Of a DNA stretch of 64,000 nt, positions 33,746 to 42,481 are shown one piece after another. The notes beneath the pieces were generated by a model that was not told where the DNA came from, searched no databases, and was given only the letters and a program-made list of their open reading frames with translations. The stretch is taken from the NCBI GenBank assembly GCA_016720775.1, contig JADKJX010000001.1, positions 558,001 to 622,000 on the forward strand, given 5' to 3'. Source of the stretch: Chitinophagaceae bacterium. Lineage in GTDB: Bacteria > Bacteroidota > Bacteroidia > Chitinophagales > Chitinophagaceae. The translations under genes were made by a program, and so were the position numbers. Each line of letters begins with the position of its first letter. Within the stretch, counting starts at the first letter, position 1.

Positions 33746-36589
33746 ATGCCAAAAGATAATTCCATCCAATCCGTATTGATCATAGGTTCAGGTCCCATTA
33801 TTATTGGCCAGGCCTGCGAATTTGACTATTCCGGTACCCAGGCGGCCCGTTCTTTAAGGGAAGAAGGCGTAAAGGTTATTCTCATAAACAGCAATCCAGC
33901 TACCATCATGACAGATCCAATGATGGCCGACCGGGTTTACCTGCTGCCCCTTACCGTGGAGAGTATTGAACAGATACTGGAGGAAAATAAAATTGACGCC
34001 GTTTTGCCAACCATGGGCGGACAAACAGCCCTCAACCTTTGTAAGGAAGTGGATGAACTGGGTATCTGGGAAAAATTTGGGGTTCGGTTGATCGGCGTTG
34101 ATATAAAAGCCATTGATAAAGCAGAAGACAGGGAGAAATTCCGCCAGTGGATGATCGAGATGGGCATTTCTGTTTGCCCGGCAAAAATTGCCAACTCATT
34201 CTTAGAAGGAAAAGAATTTGCACAACAAATAGGTTTCCCACTGGTGCTTCGTCCTTCATTCACCCTGGGAGGAACCGGTGGCAGCATTGTTTTTAATAAA
34301 GAAGAACTGGATGAGGCATTGAATACAGGCCTTACCGCAAGCCCCATTCATGAAGTGCTGGTGGAGAAAGCCGTGCTTGGATGGAAAGAATTTGAACTGG
34401 AACTTTTGAGAGATAATGAAGATAACGTGGTGATCATTTGCGGTGTGGAGAATTTCGACCCGATGGGGGTACATACCGGCGATTCGATCACCGTGGCACC
34501 AACCATGACATTGAGCGATACTGCTTACCAGCGTATGCGCAACACCGCCATCGCCATGATGCGTAACCTGGGAAATTTTGCCGGCGGTTGTAATGTACAG
34601 TTTGCACTCAACCCGCAAACAGAAGAACTGATCGTTGTGGAGATCAATCCAAGGGTAAGCCGTTCCTCGGCACTGGCAAGTAAAGCCACGGGTTATCCCA
34701 TTGCAAAAATTGCTGCAAAGCTGGCCATCGGTTATAATCTTGATGAATTAAAGAACCAGATCACCCAGTCAACATCGGCTTATTTTGAACCGGCGCTTGA
34801 TTATGTCATCGTAAAGATCCCACGCTGGAATTTTGATAAGTTCAAAGGAGCAAAAGATACCCTCGGTTTTCAAATGAAAAGTGTAGGCGAGGTAATGGGC
34901 ATTGGAAGAAGTTTTGCAGAAGCTTTGCAAAAAGCCTGTCAGAGCCTGGAGAACGATGTGGTTGGCCTGGGTTATTATGGCAAAAGCCTGATGCATACCG
35001 AAGAACTTCTTGAATACATTAAAATACCAAAGTGGGACAGGATATTCCGCATTAAGGATGCCCTGATGGCCGGTGCAAGTGTTAAGCGCATTTGTGAAAG
35101 CACAAAGATCGACCGCTGGTTCATTTACCAGATACAGAAGATATGTGATTGCGAAAAAGAAATTGCAAAGTATGATCTGAAGACATTACCCGATGAATTG
35201 CTGAAAGAAGCAAAAGTTCTTGGTTTCAGTGATGAACAGCTTAAGAGCATCATGAAGGAAGAGGATGCCGAGCAGGTTTATGAAAGGAGAAAGGCAATGG
35301 GCCTTACCCGTGTTTATAAAATGGTGGATACCTGCAGTGCCGAGTTTGAAGCGAAGACACCTTATTTCTATTCAACGTTTGAGAATAAACCGGCCAATGA
35401 AAGCAAGCTGCTGAGTAATGAAAGCATTGTTTCCGATAGAAAAAAAATAATTGTGCTGGGAAGTGGCCCCAACCGAATAGGCCAGGGTATTGAATTTGAC
35501 TATTGCTGCGTGCATGGCTTACAGGCCATCAAGGAGTCAGGATATGAGGCCATCATGGTAAACTGTAATCCAGAAACAGTTTCCACTGATTTTGACATTG
35601 CTGACAAACTTTACTTTGAACCGGTGTTCTGGGAACACCTGTGGGAAATAGTAGAACATGAAAAACCGTATGGTGTGATCGTACAGCTGGGCGGACAAAC
35701 AGCGTTGAAGCTTGCCAAACGTTTACATGAGAAAGGAATAAAAATAATCGGCTCTTCATTCGACAGTATGGATATAGCCGAAGACAGGGGCCGATTCAGC
35801 GATATGCTCAAAGAACTGGAGATACCTTATCCAAATTACGGAACTGCTTATAATACTGATGAGGCGATTGAAGTTGCCAGGCAGGTTGGATACCCGGTTT
35901 TGATTAGACCAAGCTATGTATTGGGTGGACAACGGATGCGTATTGTAATTAATGATGAGGACCTGGAAAAGGGAGTATTAAGTTTAATTAAACATTTACC
36001 TGGTAATAAAATTTTAATTGATCATTTCTTAGACCGCTGCCAGGAAGCAGAGATCGATGCCATTTTTGATGGCGATGATTTTCATGTGATGGGTGTGATG
36101 GAGCATATTGAACCTGCAGGAATTCATAGTGGCGACAGTAATGCTGTATTGCCGCAGTTTAATCTCTCGCCATTGATCGTTCATACCATGGAAGAGTATG
36201 CCGAAAAAATTGCAAGAGCACTGCATATCAAGGGGCTTATCAATATCCAGTTTGCCATTAAAGACGGCAATGTGTTCGTAATTGAAGCCAACCCAAGGGC
36301 AAGCCGCACCACGCCGTTCATTGCAAAAGCATACCAGATCCCTTACCTGAACATTGCGACCAAAATAATGATCGGGGTGAACAAGCTTAAAGATTTCACC
36401 TTCGAGAAAAAACTCACTGGCTTTGCCATTAAAGAACCTGTTTTCTCCTTTAATAAATTCCCGGGTGTAAATAAGGAGCTGGGCCCGGAGATGAAGAGCA
36501 CCGGTGAAGCGATCCGTTTTATTAAAGACCTGAAGGATCCGTATTTCCGCCAGTTGTATAAAGAACGGAGCATGCACTTAAGTAAATAA
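33746..36589 (+). CDS. carB: Carbamoyl-phosphate synthase large subunit, without the C-terminal allosteric domain
   Basis: A 947-residue protein with two ATP-grasp halves: first carboxyphosphate half with GSGPIIIGQACEFDYSG, RPSFTLGGTGG, VVEINPRVSRSSALASKATGYPIAK; second carbamate half with GSGPNRIGQGIEFDYCC, RPSYVLGGQRM, VIEANPRASRTTPF. E. coli CarB is about 1073 residues, the extra part being the MGS-like UMP/ornithine domain; here the chain ends soon after LKDPYFRQLYKERS, so that domain is absent. Allosteric control by UMP should differ. The carA partner is not in the window. A -7-like box TACTTTTG lies at 33710-33717. Confidence 0.96.
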   Translation: MPKDNSIQSVLIIGSGPIIIGQACEFDYSGTQAARSLREEGVKVILINSNPATIMTDPMMADRVYLLPLTVESIEQILEENKIDAVLPTMGGQTALNLCKEVDELGIWEKFGVRLIGVDIKAIDKAEDREKFRQWMIEMGISVCPAKIANSFLEGKEFAQQIGFPLVLRPSFTLGGTGGSIVFNKEELDEALNTGLTASPIHEVLVEKAVLGWKEFELELLRDNEDNVVIICGVENFDPMGVHTGDSITVAPTMTLSDTAYQRMRNTAIAMMRNLGNFAGGCNVQFALNPQTEELIVVEINPRVSRSSALASKATGYPIAKIAAKLAIGYNLDELKNQITQSTSAYFEPALDYVIVKIPRWNFDKFKGAKDTLGFQMKSVGEVMGIGRSFAEALQKACQSLENDVVGLGYYGKSLMHTEELLEYIKIPKWDRIFRIKDALMAGASVKRICESTKIDRWFIYQIQKICDCEKEIAKYDLKTLPDELLKEAKVLGFSDEQLKSIMKEEDAEQVYERRKAMGLTRVYKMVDTCSAEFEAKTPYFYSTFENKPANESKLLSNESIVSDRKKIIVLGSGPNRIGQGIEFDYCCVHGLQAIKESGYEAIMVNCNPETVSTDFDIADKLYFEPVFWEHLWEIVEHEKPYGVIVQLGGQTALKLAKRLHEKGIKIIGSSFDSMDIAEDRGRFSDMLKELEIPYPNYGTAYNTDEAIEVARQVGYPVLIRPSYVLGGQRMRIVINDEDLEKGVLSLIKHLPGNKILIDHFLDRCQEAEIDAIFDGDDFHVMGVMEHIEPAGIHSGDSNAVLPQFNLSPLIVHTMEEYAEKIARALHIKGLINIQFAIKDGNVFVIEANPRASRTTPFIAKAYQIPYLNIATKIMIGVNKLKDFTFEKKLTGFAIKEPVFSFNKFPGVNKELGPEMKSTGEAIRFIKDLKDPYFRQLYKERSMHLSK

Positions 36590-36616
36590 ATTCCGGAATA
36601 CGGATTTTACAAGAGG

Positions 36617-36660
36617 ACTGTCATGCTGAGGAACGAAGCATCTTACATAGCTGCGGTCCT
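36617..36660. repeat. Dispersed TGTCATGCTGAGGAACGAAG-type word
   Basis: CTGTCATGCTGAGGAACGAA is followed by GCATCTTAC and then GGTCCTGAAGACC. The first part is a word I recall in many unrelated genome intergenes; the only copy seen here lies between carB and comEC. Confidence 0.4.
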
Positions 36661-36735
36661 GAAGACCAGACTAAAAACAGATTTTAGAGGGAAATAAAAC
36701 AAAGCGAATATTTACGCCTGTATTTATTTTGTTGC

Positions 36736-38850
36736 ATGACCCTCTCTTATGGCATACCCGTCTGGAAAAAAACACCTTTACTAAGATTGCTGTTACCCTT
36801 TGTGGCCGGTATCATGTTGCAATGGTATTTGCAGGTCTCCTTGCCGGTAATTATTTTCTCGTTGATTTCTTTTAGTATTTCATGGTTGTTATTTTTTCTG
36901 CTTCCCTTATCGCTGCGGTTTAAACTTCAGCCTTTGCATGGTTTTATCCTTCACCTGTTGCTTATAAGTTTTGGCTTGTTGATCAGCTGGCAAAAAGATA
37001 TGCGGCACAATAAGAACTGGTATGGAAATTACTATAAAGAAGAAAATTATTTGCTGGTACGCATTGATGAACCACTGGTTGAAAAGAGCAAGTCTTACAA
37101 GGCAGAAGGATATGTGGAAGCGATCATGCAGGATGAAGAAATGATCTCCTGTAAAGGCAGGCTCTTACTTTATTTTTCAAAAGACAGTTTCGGGCATGAG
37201 TTAAAGTATGGCGACCGGATATTAATTCACAAAAACCTCCAGGCCATAAAAAATTCCGGTAACCCCGGTGCTTTTAATTACGAACGCTATGCCGCCTTTC
37301 AGCAGATCTTTCACAACGTTTTTTTAAAAGAAAAAGATTGGGTAAAAGCAGCAGGCAGGAGTGAAAGCCACAGCAGATTTCAGCAGTTTATTTTTAATGC
37401 AAGGGAATATGTATTGTCTGTGTTACGAAACCAAATGCAGGCCGACAGAGACGAACTGGGTATTGCCGAAGCACTGCTCATAGGTTATACAAATGACCTT
37501 GATAAAGACCTGGTGCAGGCATACAGTAATACCGGTGTGGTGCATATCATTGCTATTTCAGGGATGCACCTGGGCCTCATATATGTACTGCTGGTATGGT
37601 TGTTTGCAAGAATTCCTTTTATTAAAAGGTCAAAATGGATGCAGGCTGTTCTGATCTTGACCTGCCTGTGGATATTTTCTTTGCTTACCGGCGGCGCTGC
37701 TTCCGTCATACGTTCTGCAGTGATGTTCACTTTCATTACAGTTGGTAAAACAATTTTTGAAAGGCCGGCATCAATAATCAGTTCATTGGCCGCTTCGGTA
37801 TTTGTAATGCTCTGTTACAATCCTTATTATTTATGGGATGTCGGTTTCCAGTTGTCGTACCTCGCTGTGACCGGCATCGTAATTTTTCAAAAACCCATTT
37901 ATAGTTGCCTGTACATAAAAAATAAATGGATGGACAAAGTTTGGCAGTTGATGGCAGTTTCATTGGCGGCGCAGTTGCTTACTTTTCCTGTATGCATTTT
38001 TTATTTTCATCAGTTCCCGAATTTATTTTTGATAACAAATATCATTGCGGTGCCGCTTTCAGCTGTTATCTTATATGCAGAAATTGCGTTAGTGGCTTTG
38101 TTGTGGCTCCCGTTTGCAGGAAACTGGCTTGGTAAATCAGTAAACTGGCTGGTTTGGTTAATGAATAAGGCCATCCTTTGGTTAAATGAATTTCCCTTTG
38201 CTGTCTGGGATAAAATTCCGGCAACGGTGTTCACCACCTGGCTCCTTTATGGAGTAGTGACCGGGTTTAGTGCATGGCTTATAAGCAAAAATAAAAACCT
38301 GTTTAAATTTGGATTGACCTGCATGCTTGCTTTTTCTGTTGCTTCTTTTTACAATAAGTGGGAAGTGGCCAGGCAACAAAAAATAATTGTTTATAATGTA
38401 CCCCAGCACCAGGCCATGGATTTTATCAAGGGGTCTAATTACCAGTTTGTAGGGGACTCTATTTTACTGGAAGACGGATTACTGCAAAATTTTCACCTGA
38501 AGCCGGGCCGGATCTTCCTGCAACTTGATAAGCGAATGGATTCTTTAAATAATATTTTCGTCAGCCGGTCGTTTTACCAGTTTCAAAACAAAAGGATAGT
38601 GATCGTTAGCGCTCCGTTGCAAACCGAAATACCAGAACAAAGAACAGCGGTGGACCTGGTTGTTATTTCAAAAAATCCAAGGCTGAGTATTGCACAACTG
38701 GCAAAATTGTTCAATTGCAGGCAATATGTATTTGATGCATCAAACCCCGCCTGGAAAATTGAGAAATGGCAGAAGGAATGCAGGGTATTGAATATACAAG
38801 GGCACTCCATTCCGGGGGAGGGTGCATTCATACTGGATGTTGGCATGTAA
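36736..38850 (+). CDS. comEC: ComEC/Rec2-family DNA-uptake channel without the lactamase-like domain
   Basis: A 704-residue membrane protein. It has N-terminal helices (LLRLLLPFVAGIMLQWY), a DUF4131-type OB-like periplasmic domain (about 100-210), and the Competence core with the AISGMHLGLIYVLL motif, GAASVIRSAVMFTFITVGK and about eight helices to residue 525. The remaining 180 residues carry a fold (KIIVYNVPQHQAMDFIKG) but no HxHxDH metallo-lactamase motif. ComEC passes single-stranded DNA across the inner membrane in transformation. Other com genes are not in view. Confidence 0.9.
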   Translation: MTLSYGIPVWKKTPLLRLLLPFVAGIMLQWYLQVSLPVIIFSLISFSISWLLFFLLPLSLRFKLQPLHGFILHLLLISFGLLISWQKDMRHNKNWYGNYYKEENYLLVRIDEPLVEKSKSYKAEGYVEAIMQDEEMISCKGRLLLYFSKDSFGHELKYGDRILIHKNLQAIKNSGNPGAFNYERYAAFQQIFHNVFLKEKDWVKAAGRSESHSRFQQFIFNAREYVLSVLRNQMQADRDELGIAEALLIGYTNDLDKDLVQAYSNTGVVHIIAISGMHLGLIYVLLVWLFARIPFIKRSKWMQAVLILTCLWIFSLLTGGAASVIRSAVMFTFITVGKTIFERPASIISSLAASVFVMLCYNPYYLWDVGFQLSYLAVTGIVIFQKPIYSCLYIKNKWMDKVWQLMAVSLAAQLLTFPVCIFYFHQFPNLFLITNIIAVPLSAVILYAEIALVALLWLPFAGNWLGKSVNWLVWLMNKAILWLNEFPFAVWDKIPATVFTTWLLYGVVTGFSAWLISKNKNLFKFGLTCMLAFSVASFYNKWEVARQQKIIVYNVPQHQAMDFIKGSNYQFVGDSILLEDGLLQNFHLKPGRIFLQLDKRMDSLNNIFVSRSFYQFQNKRIVIVSAPLQTEIPEQRTAVDLVVISKNPRLSIAQLAKLFNCRQYVFDASNPAWKIEKWQKECRVLNIQGHSIPGEGAFILDVGM

Positions 38851-38910
38851 CTTGCGTCTTTAATTTCCTGTTAATTTGACCAAATTACTTTTCGTATAGC
38901 AGGGAGCAGT

Positions 38911-38918
38911 TAAATTTG
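38911..38918 (+). promoter_or_regulatory. Candidate -7 box before the OmpA/TSP3 gene
   Basis: TAAATTTG matches the -7 consensus TAnnTTTG and lies 22 bases before the ATG at 38941. The -33 position shows only TTTTCG, so the match is partial. Confidence 0.35.
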
Positions 38919-38940
38919 CACTGTTATTAAATTTTAAAAA

Positions 38941-39852
38941 ATGAATTCTGCCCGGCTGTTGCTGATCCTGATGTTGTTTGCCTGCTGCTCCGCATTTTTT
39001 TCCGGCCCGGTATTTAATCACATCTCAACTACTTCAGGCAACCCACCTGATAAGGAAAGGGATACGGTATTGATCCGGTTCGACTATAAACAATCAGCCC
39101 TCTACCATACGTTTACTTTCGATGTACTGGACAGTGTTATTAATATCCTCAAAAAGAATAAAGTGGTAACCATCACCATCGATGGCTATGCCTATAAAGA
39201 TGAGGGCAGCGATACCATTTGTTACTACCTGTCACTCAACCGGGCATTATTTATACAAACCTATATCATGGGAAGAGGAGTGGATAGCGCCCAGGTTCTT
39301 TCTGTAGCCGGACATGGTAAATCAAAGCCTATATATAAGGGAGTGGATAAAGATGGTTTCAAAATAAACTGCCGGGCCGAGATCACACTCAATTACCCGC
39401 CACTGCCTAAAAAAGTTGTTATCTCCGACCGGGATGGAGATGGTATTGCCGATACGGAAGATAAATGTCCCGACGAGTTTGGTTCGATCGAGAAAAACGG
39501 ATGTCCTAACAAAGGATTTGTGCTTGTTCCTTTTGAACCACAGCAATCAAATCTTTTTACCACCAGTTACAATGTATTAGACAGCGTAATAAGTATTCTT
39601 GCCGGAAACCCGTCGCTGAATATTGCTATAGAAGGCCATGCTTATAAAACGGAAGGCATCAGTTCTGTGTGCGACAGGCTGGCAACCGACCGGGCCCTGA
39701 TCGTTAAAAATTATTTTTTATCCCGCCGGATTGATATTTCAAGAATTGAATCTGTAAAAAGCATCGGCAGTAACCGGCCTTTAAATGCAGGCAATAACCC
39801 GGAAGAAGTACAGCGTAATTCAAGAACCGAAATATATTTCTCCAACCGCTAA
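38941..39852 (+). CDS. OmpA-like protein with two OmpA domains around a TSP3 repeat
   Basis: A 303-residue secreted protein with a signal-like start (ARLLLILMLFACCSAFF). An OmpA-like domain (TVLIRFDYKQSALYHTFTFDVLDSVINILKK to GHGKSKP) is followed by a calcium-binding TSP3-type repeat (DRDGDGIADTEDKCPDE) and a second OmpA-like domain (FVLVPFEPQQSNLFTTSYNVLDSVISIL to GSNRPLNAGNN). In each half the Ty/Asp and Arg positions of the peptidoglycan-binding core are only partly visible (NSRTEIYFSNR at the end), so binding of DAP is likely but not certain. Two OmpA domains in one short chain are less usual. Confidence 0.85.
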   Translation: MNSARLLLILMLFACCSAFFSGPVFNHISTTSGNPPDKERDTVLIRFDYKQSALYHTFTFDVLDSVINILKKNKVVTITIDGYAYKDEGSDTICYYLSLNRALFIQTYIMGRGVDSAQVLSVAGHGKSKPIYKGVDKDGFKINCRAEITLNYPPLPKKVVISDRDGDGIADTEDKCPDEFGSIEKNGCPNKGFVLVPFEPQQSNLFTTSYNVLDSVISILAGNPSLNIAIEGHAYKTEGISSVCDRLATDRALIVKNYFLSRRIDISRIESVKSIGSNRPLNAGNNPEEVQRNSRTEIYFSNR

Positions 39853-39995
39853 ACGTTTCGGACAGCGGCTTTGCTGTTTTATTCACAATTGGTTGCTAAA
39901 ATCATCACCGGCCGCTTGCAAAAATCCATAAATTTGCGGCGGAATTTGATTTACGGGTCCGGATATTCCCGGGCAATCCACTCCAACAACAGCAC

Positions 39996-40490
39996 ATGCA
40001 GAAAAAAATTCAGTCGGCCCTTATCTCCGTTTTTTATAAAGACGGACTGGAAAACATCATTAAAGAGCTACAACAGCTTGGTATAACCATCTATTCTACC
40101 GGGGGCACTCAAAAATTTATCGAAGATTTAAACGTTCCCTGCGTTCCGGTTGAATCACTGACAACTTACCCGTCTATTTTGGGCGGCCGGGTTAAAACAT
40201 TGCACCCGTCTGTATTCGGCGGAATATTGGGAAAACGGGATGATGAACAGCATATGGCAGAAATGAAACAGTACAACATACCGGAGATCGACCTGGTGAT
40301 CGTTGACCTATATCCCTTTGAAGAAACGGTAGCACAGGTTTTTTCCCCCTCTTTTGGAGGGGGGCAGGGGGAGGCTGAAAACTCATCATTGAAAAATAGA
40401 CATCGGTGGGCCGTCCATGATACGTGCGGCTGCAAAGAACCATGCTTCGGTAGTGGTAGTTGCTGCAAAAAAGGATTATGCTTTGCTTGA
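39996..40490 (+). CDS. purH: Bifunctional purine biosynthesis protein PurH, N-terminal fragment (frameshifted)
   Basis: This frame encodes the IMP cyclohydrolase (MGS-like) part: RPLISVFYKDGLENI-like start, LGITIYSTGGTQKF, YPSILGGRVKTLHPSVFGGIL, VIVDLYPFEETVAQ. After residue 112 it enters a GC-rich repeat word (SPSFGGGQGEA) and then reads out of frame to a stop. The correct downstream frame begins at IDIGGPSMIRAAAKNHAS (about 40398). The total span 39996-41529 is one base over a multiple of three. The break lies at an A run at 40392-40396: removing one A restores the frame, as would one extra A in each of the two nearby A runs. Intact PurH is about 510 residues, so either a consensus error or a real mutation is present. 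Confidence 0.9.
   Translation: MQKKIQSALISVFYKDGLENIIKELQQLGITIYSTGGTQKFIEDLNVPCVPVESLTTYPSILGGRVKTLHPSVFGGILGKRDDEQHMAEMKQYNIPEIDLVIVDLYPFEETVAQVFSPSFGGGQGEAENSSLKNRHRWAVHDTCGCKEPCFGSGSCCKKGLCFA
40339..40376. repeat. GC-rich dispersed word (copy 3) inside purH
   Basis: TTTTTTCCCCCTCTTTTGGA followed by GGGGGGCAGGGGGAGGCT is a longer copy of the palindromic word seen at 7199, 24811 and 56691. It lies between the conserved EETVAQ and IDIGGP segments of purH, where the family has only a short linker. Confidence 0.6.
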
Positions 40491-41529
40491 GCAGCTGTTG
40501 AAAGAACAAAAAGGCGAAACCACACTTGAGCAACGCCGCATGTTTGCCATCAAGGCATTTGATGTGTGTACCGGTTACGATATTGCCATCTCAAATTATT
40601 TTAACCAGGCAGATTTTATCAATCCCTTCAATAAAGAAAAGTCTGTTCTTCGTTACGGAGAGAACCCTCACCAGCAGGGAATATATTATGGCAACCAGGA
40701 GGAAGTATTTGACAAACTGCATGGTAAAGAACTTTCTTATAACAACCTGGTTGATGCAGACGCAGCGGTGCAGATCATAACAGAATTTAGGGAAACAACA
40801 TTTGCCATTATCAAGCATACCAATGTTTGCGGCATTGCTTCAAGGGCGACTGTAAAAGAAGCCTGGGATGCAGCCTTGGCCGGTGACCCGGAAAGCGCTT
40901 TCGGGGGCGTGCTGGTTTGTAATGCGGCGGTTGATAAAGCAACGGCCGATGACATCAATGAAATATTCTTTGAAGTACTGATCGCTCCGTCATTTGATGC
41001 CGATGCACTGGAGATACTGAAAACAAAAAAGAACCGGATACTCCTGCGGTTGAAAAGCAAACCAACAGCAACGCACCAGTTCAAATCAGTTTTAAACGGC
41101 ATACTCACCCAGCAAAACGATACCGGTAATTTTGCCGAATGGAAAGAAGAAGGAGGAAGGAATACGACCGCATCTGAAAAAGAAGACCTGCTGTTTTCCA
41201 ATATTGTCTGCAAACATTTAAAGAGTAATGCCATTGCGTTGGTGAAGAATAGGCAACTTATAGGAAAGGGTTGCGGACAAACATCCCGGATCGATTCGTT
41301 GCGCCAGGCTATAGAAAAAGCAAAACAATTTAATTTTGACCTGGAGGGAGCGGTACTGGCAAGCGATGCTTTTTTTCCTTTTGATGATTGTGTGAAGATC
41401 GCTCATGCAGCGGGCATTGTTGCATTCATTCAGCCCGGAGGTTCTATCCGTGATAAGGATTCAATTGAATATTGCAAGGCCAATAACCTGGCCATGGTGA
41501 TAACAGGGCTCCGGCATTTTAAACATTAA
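40417..41529 (+). CDS. purH: PurH, C-terminal fragment (AICAR transformylase part; frameshifted)
   Basis: The frame reads MIRAAAKNHASVVVVAAKKDYA and then the AICAR formyltransferase domain: KAFDVCTGYDIAISNYF, LRYGENPHQQGIYYG, ELSYNNLVDADAAVQII, IIKHTNVCGIASR, ESAFGGVLVCNAAVDKATA, GKGCGQTSRIDS, SDAFFPFDDCVKIAHAAGIVAFIQPGGSIRDKDSI and the end ADNNLAMVIT-like GLRHFKH. The key Lys-His pair (IKHTNVCG) is present. It belongs with the N-terminal fragment; the first codons of the shared frame are upstream of the ATG shown. The gene would need about 510 residues in one frame to perform both steps to IMP. Confidence 0.9.
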   Translation: MIRAAAKNHASVVVVAAKKDYALLEQLLKEQKGETTLEQRRMFAIKAFDVCTGYDIAISNYFNQADFINPFNKEKSVLRYGENPHQQGIYYGNQEEVFDKLHGKELSYNNLVDADAAVQIITEFRETTFAIIKHTNVCGIASRATVKEAWDAALAGDPESAFGGVLVCNAAVDKATADDINEIFFEVLIAPSFDADALEILKTKKNRILLRLKSKPTATHQFKSVLNGILTQQNDTGNFAEWKEEGGRNTTASEKEDLLFSNIVCKHLKSNAIALVKNRQLIGKGCGQTSRIDSLRQAIEKAKQFNFDLEGAVLASDAFFPFDDCVKIAHAAGIVAFIQPGGSIRDKDSIEYCKANNLAMVITGLRHFKH

Positions 41530-41539
41530 CTACTGGTAA

Positions 41540-42481
41540 ATGAATATCAGCAATAACTTACCAAAGGGCAAAGCAGGCGGATACCTTGCGTTGGGTATTA
41601 CCAGCATAGTGTGGGGTACTACCTGGGTTGCCAGTAAGATCGCTGTTACCGATATGCCGGCTTTGCAAATGGCTTCCATCCGCCAGTTCTTTGGAGGCAG
41701 TTCTTTTGTTTTGTTCTTCCTGTTCTATAAAAAGATCGGGTTTCCTACCCGCCAGCAGTTTGGCTGGCTGCTCATGATGGCCGTGCTGATGTTTGTGATG
41801 GCAAACGGGTTAAGCACCTGGAGCCTGAATTATATTCCCACGGGCTTGAGCGCTTTGATCGGCGCTTTGTACCCCTTAAGTGTTGTTGTCATTGAAATGT
41901 TCTTTTTTAAGAATCGTAACCTGAACGCAATAACCTTTGTCGGGCTGCTGCTGGGTCTAACAGGCATTGGTATCGTGTTTTATGAAAGTGCATTTCAACA
42001 TCATCCCGAGGGATTTTTGTTTGGCGTGTTGCTTTCTGTTATCGCCATGCTGTCGTGGAGTGTGGGCACGATATTCATTGTACGGAATAAACTGAACATG
42101 AATCCCTATTATGCCACCGGCTGGCAAATGTTGATCGGCTCGGTGATGCTGTTTATTATTTCGCATCTGTTTCAACCGGTTATTCCATTGCAGGAGATCA
42201 CAGCAAGATCCTGGCTGGCGATCACGTACCTTGTTCTTGCAGGCTCTTTACTGGCTTTTGTTGCTTTTATTTATTCCATGAAAAAACTGCCGGCGGCCTT
42301 ATCTTCTTTGTATGCATATATCAACCCGCTGGTGGCCATGGTAACTGCCGCCATTGTTTTAGGGGAAAAACTCACTATGAATATTCTATGGGGAGCCATT
42401 GTAACCCTGGTAGGGGTGTTTCTGGTTAATTACAGCATTAAGAAAAACCGGGAAAAGGTTATTGTTGAACCTGAGTTATAA
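41540..42481 (+). CDS. EamA/DMT-family transporter
   Basis: A 313-residue protein with ten hydrophobic helices in two five-helix EamA repeats (the first about 15-150, the second about 165-305). The typical ends GTTWVASK, GALYPLSVVVIEMFF and YAYINPLVAMVTAAIVLGEKLT are present. Such proteins export amino acids, nucleosides or metabolites by a drug/metabolite exporter mechanism; the substrate is unknown. Its end overlaps the convergent deacetylase gene by 23 bases. Confidence 0.9.
   Translation: MNISNNLPKGKAGGYLALGITSIVWGTTWVASKIAVTDMPALQMASIRQFFGGSSFVLFFLFYKKIGFPTRQQFGWLLMMAVLMFVMANGLSTWSLNYIPTGLSALIGALYPLSVVVIEMFFFKNRNLNAITFVGLLLGLTGIGIVFYESAFQHHPEGFLFGVLLSVIAMLSWSVGTIFIVRNKLNMNPYYATGWQMLIGSVMLFIISHLFQPVIPLQEITARSWLAITYLVLAGSLLAFVAFIYSMKKLPAALSSLYAYINPLVAMVTAAIVLGEKLTMNILWGAIVTLVGVFLVNYSIKKNREKVIVEPEL

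Noticed and set aside
39860..39886. A terminator after the OmpA/TSP3 gene (ACAGC/GCTGT with TTTT)
   Set aside because: The stem is only five base pairs and the T run is short.
40392..40396. Programmed frameshifting as the cause of the purH split
   Set aside because: The site is not a classical slippery heptamer and no pseudoknot or strong stem follows in a suitable place; two other genes show the same kind of run-linked break.
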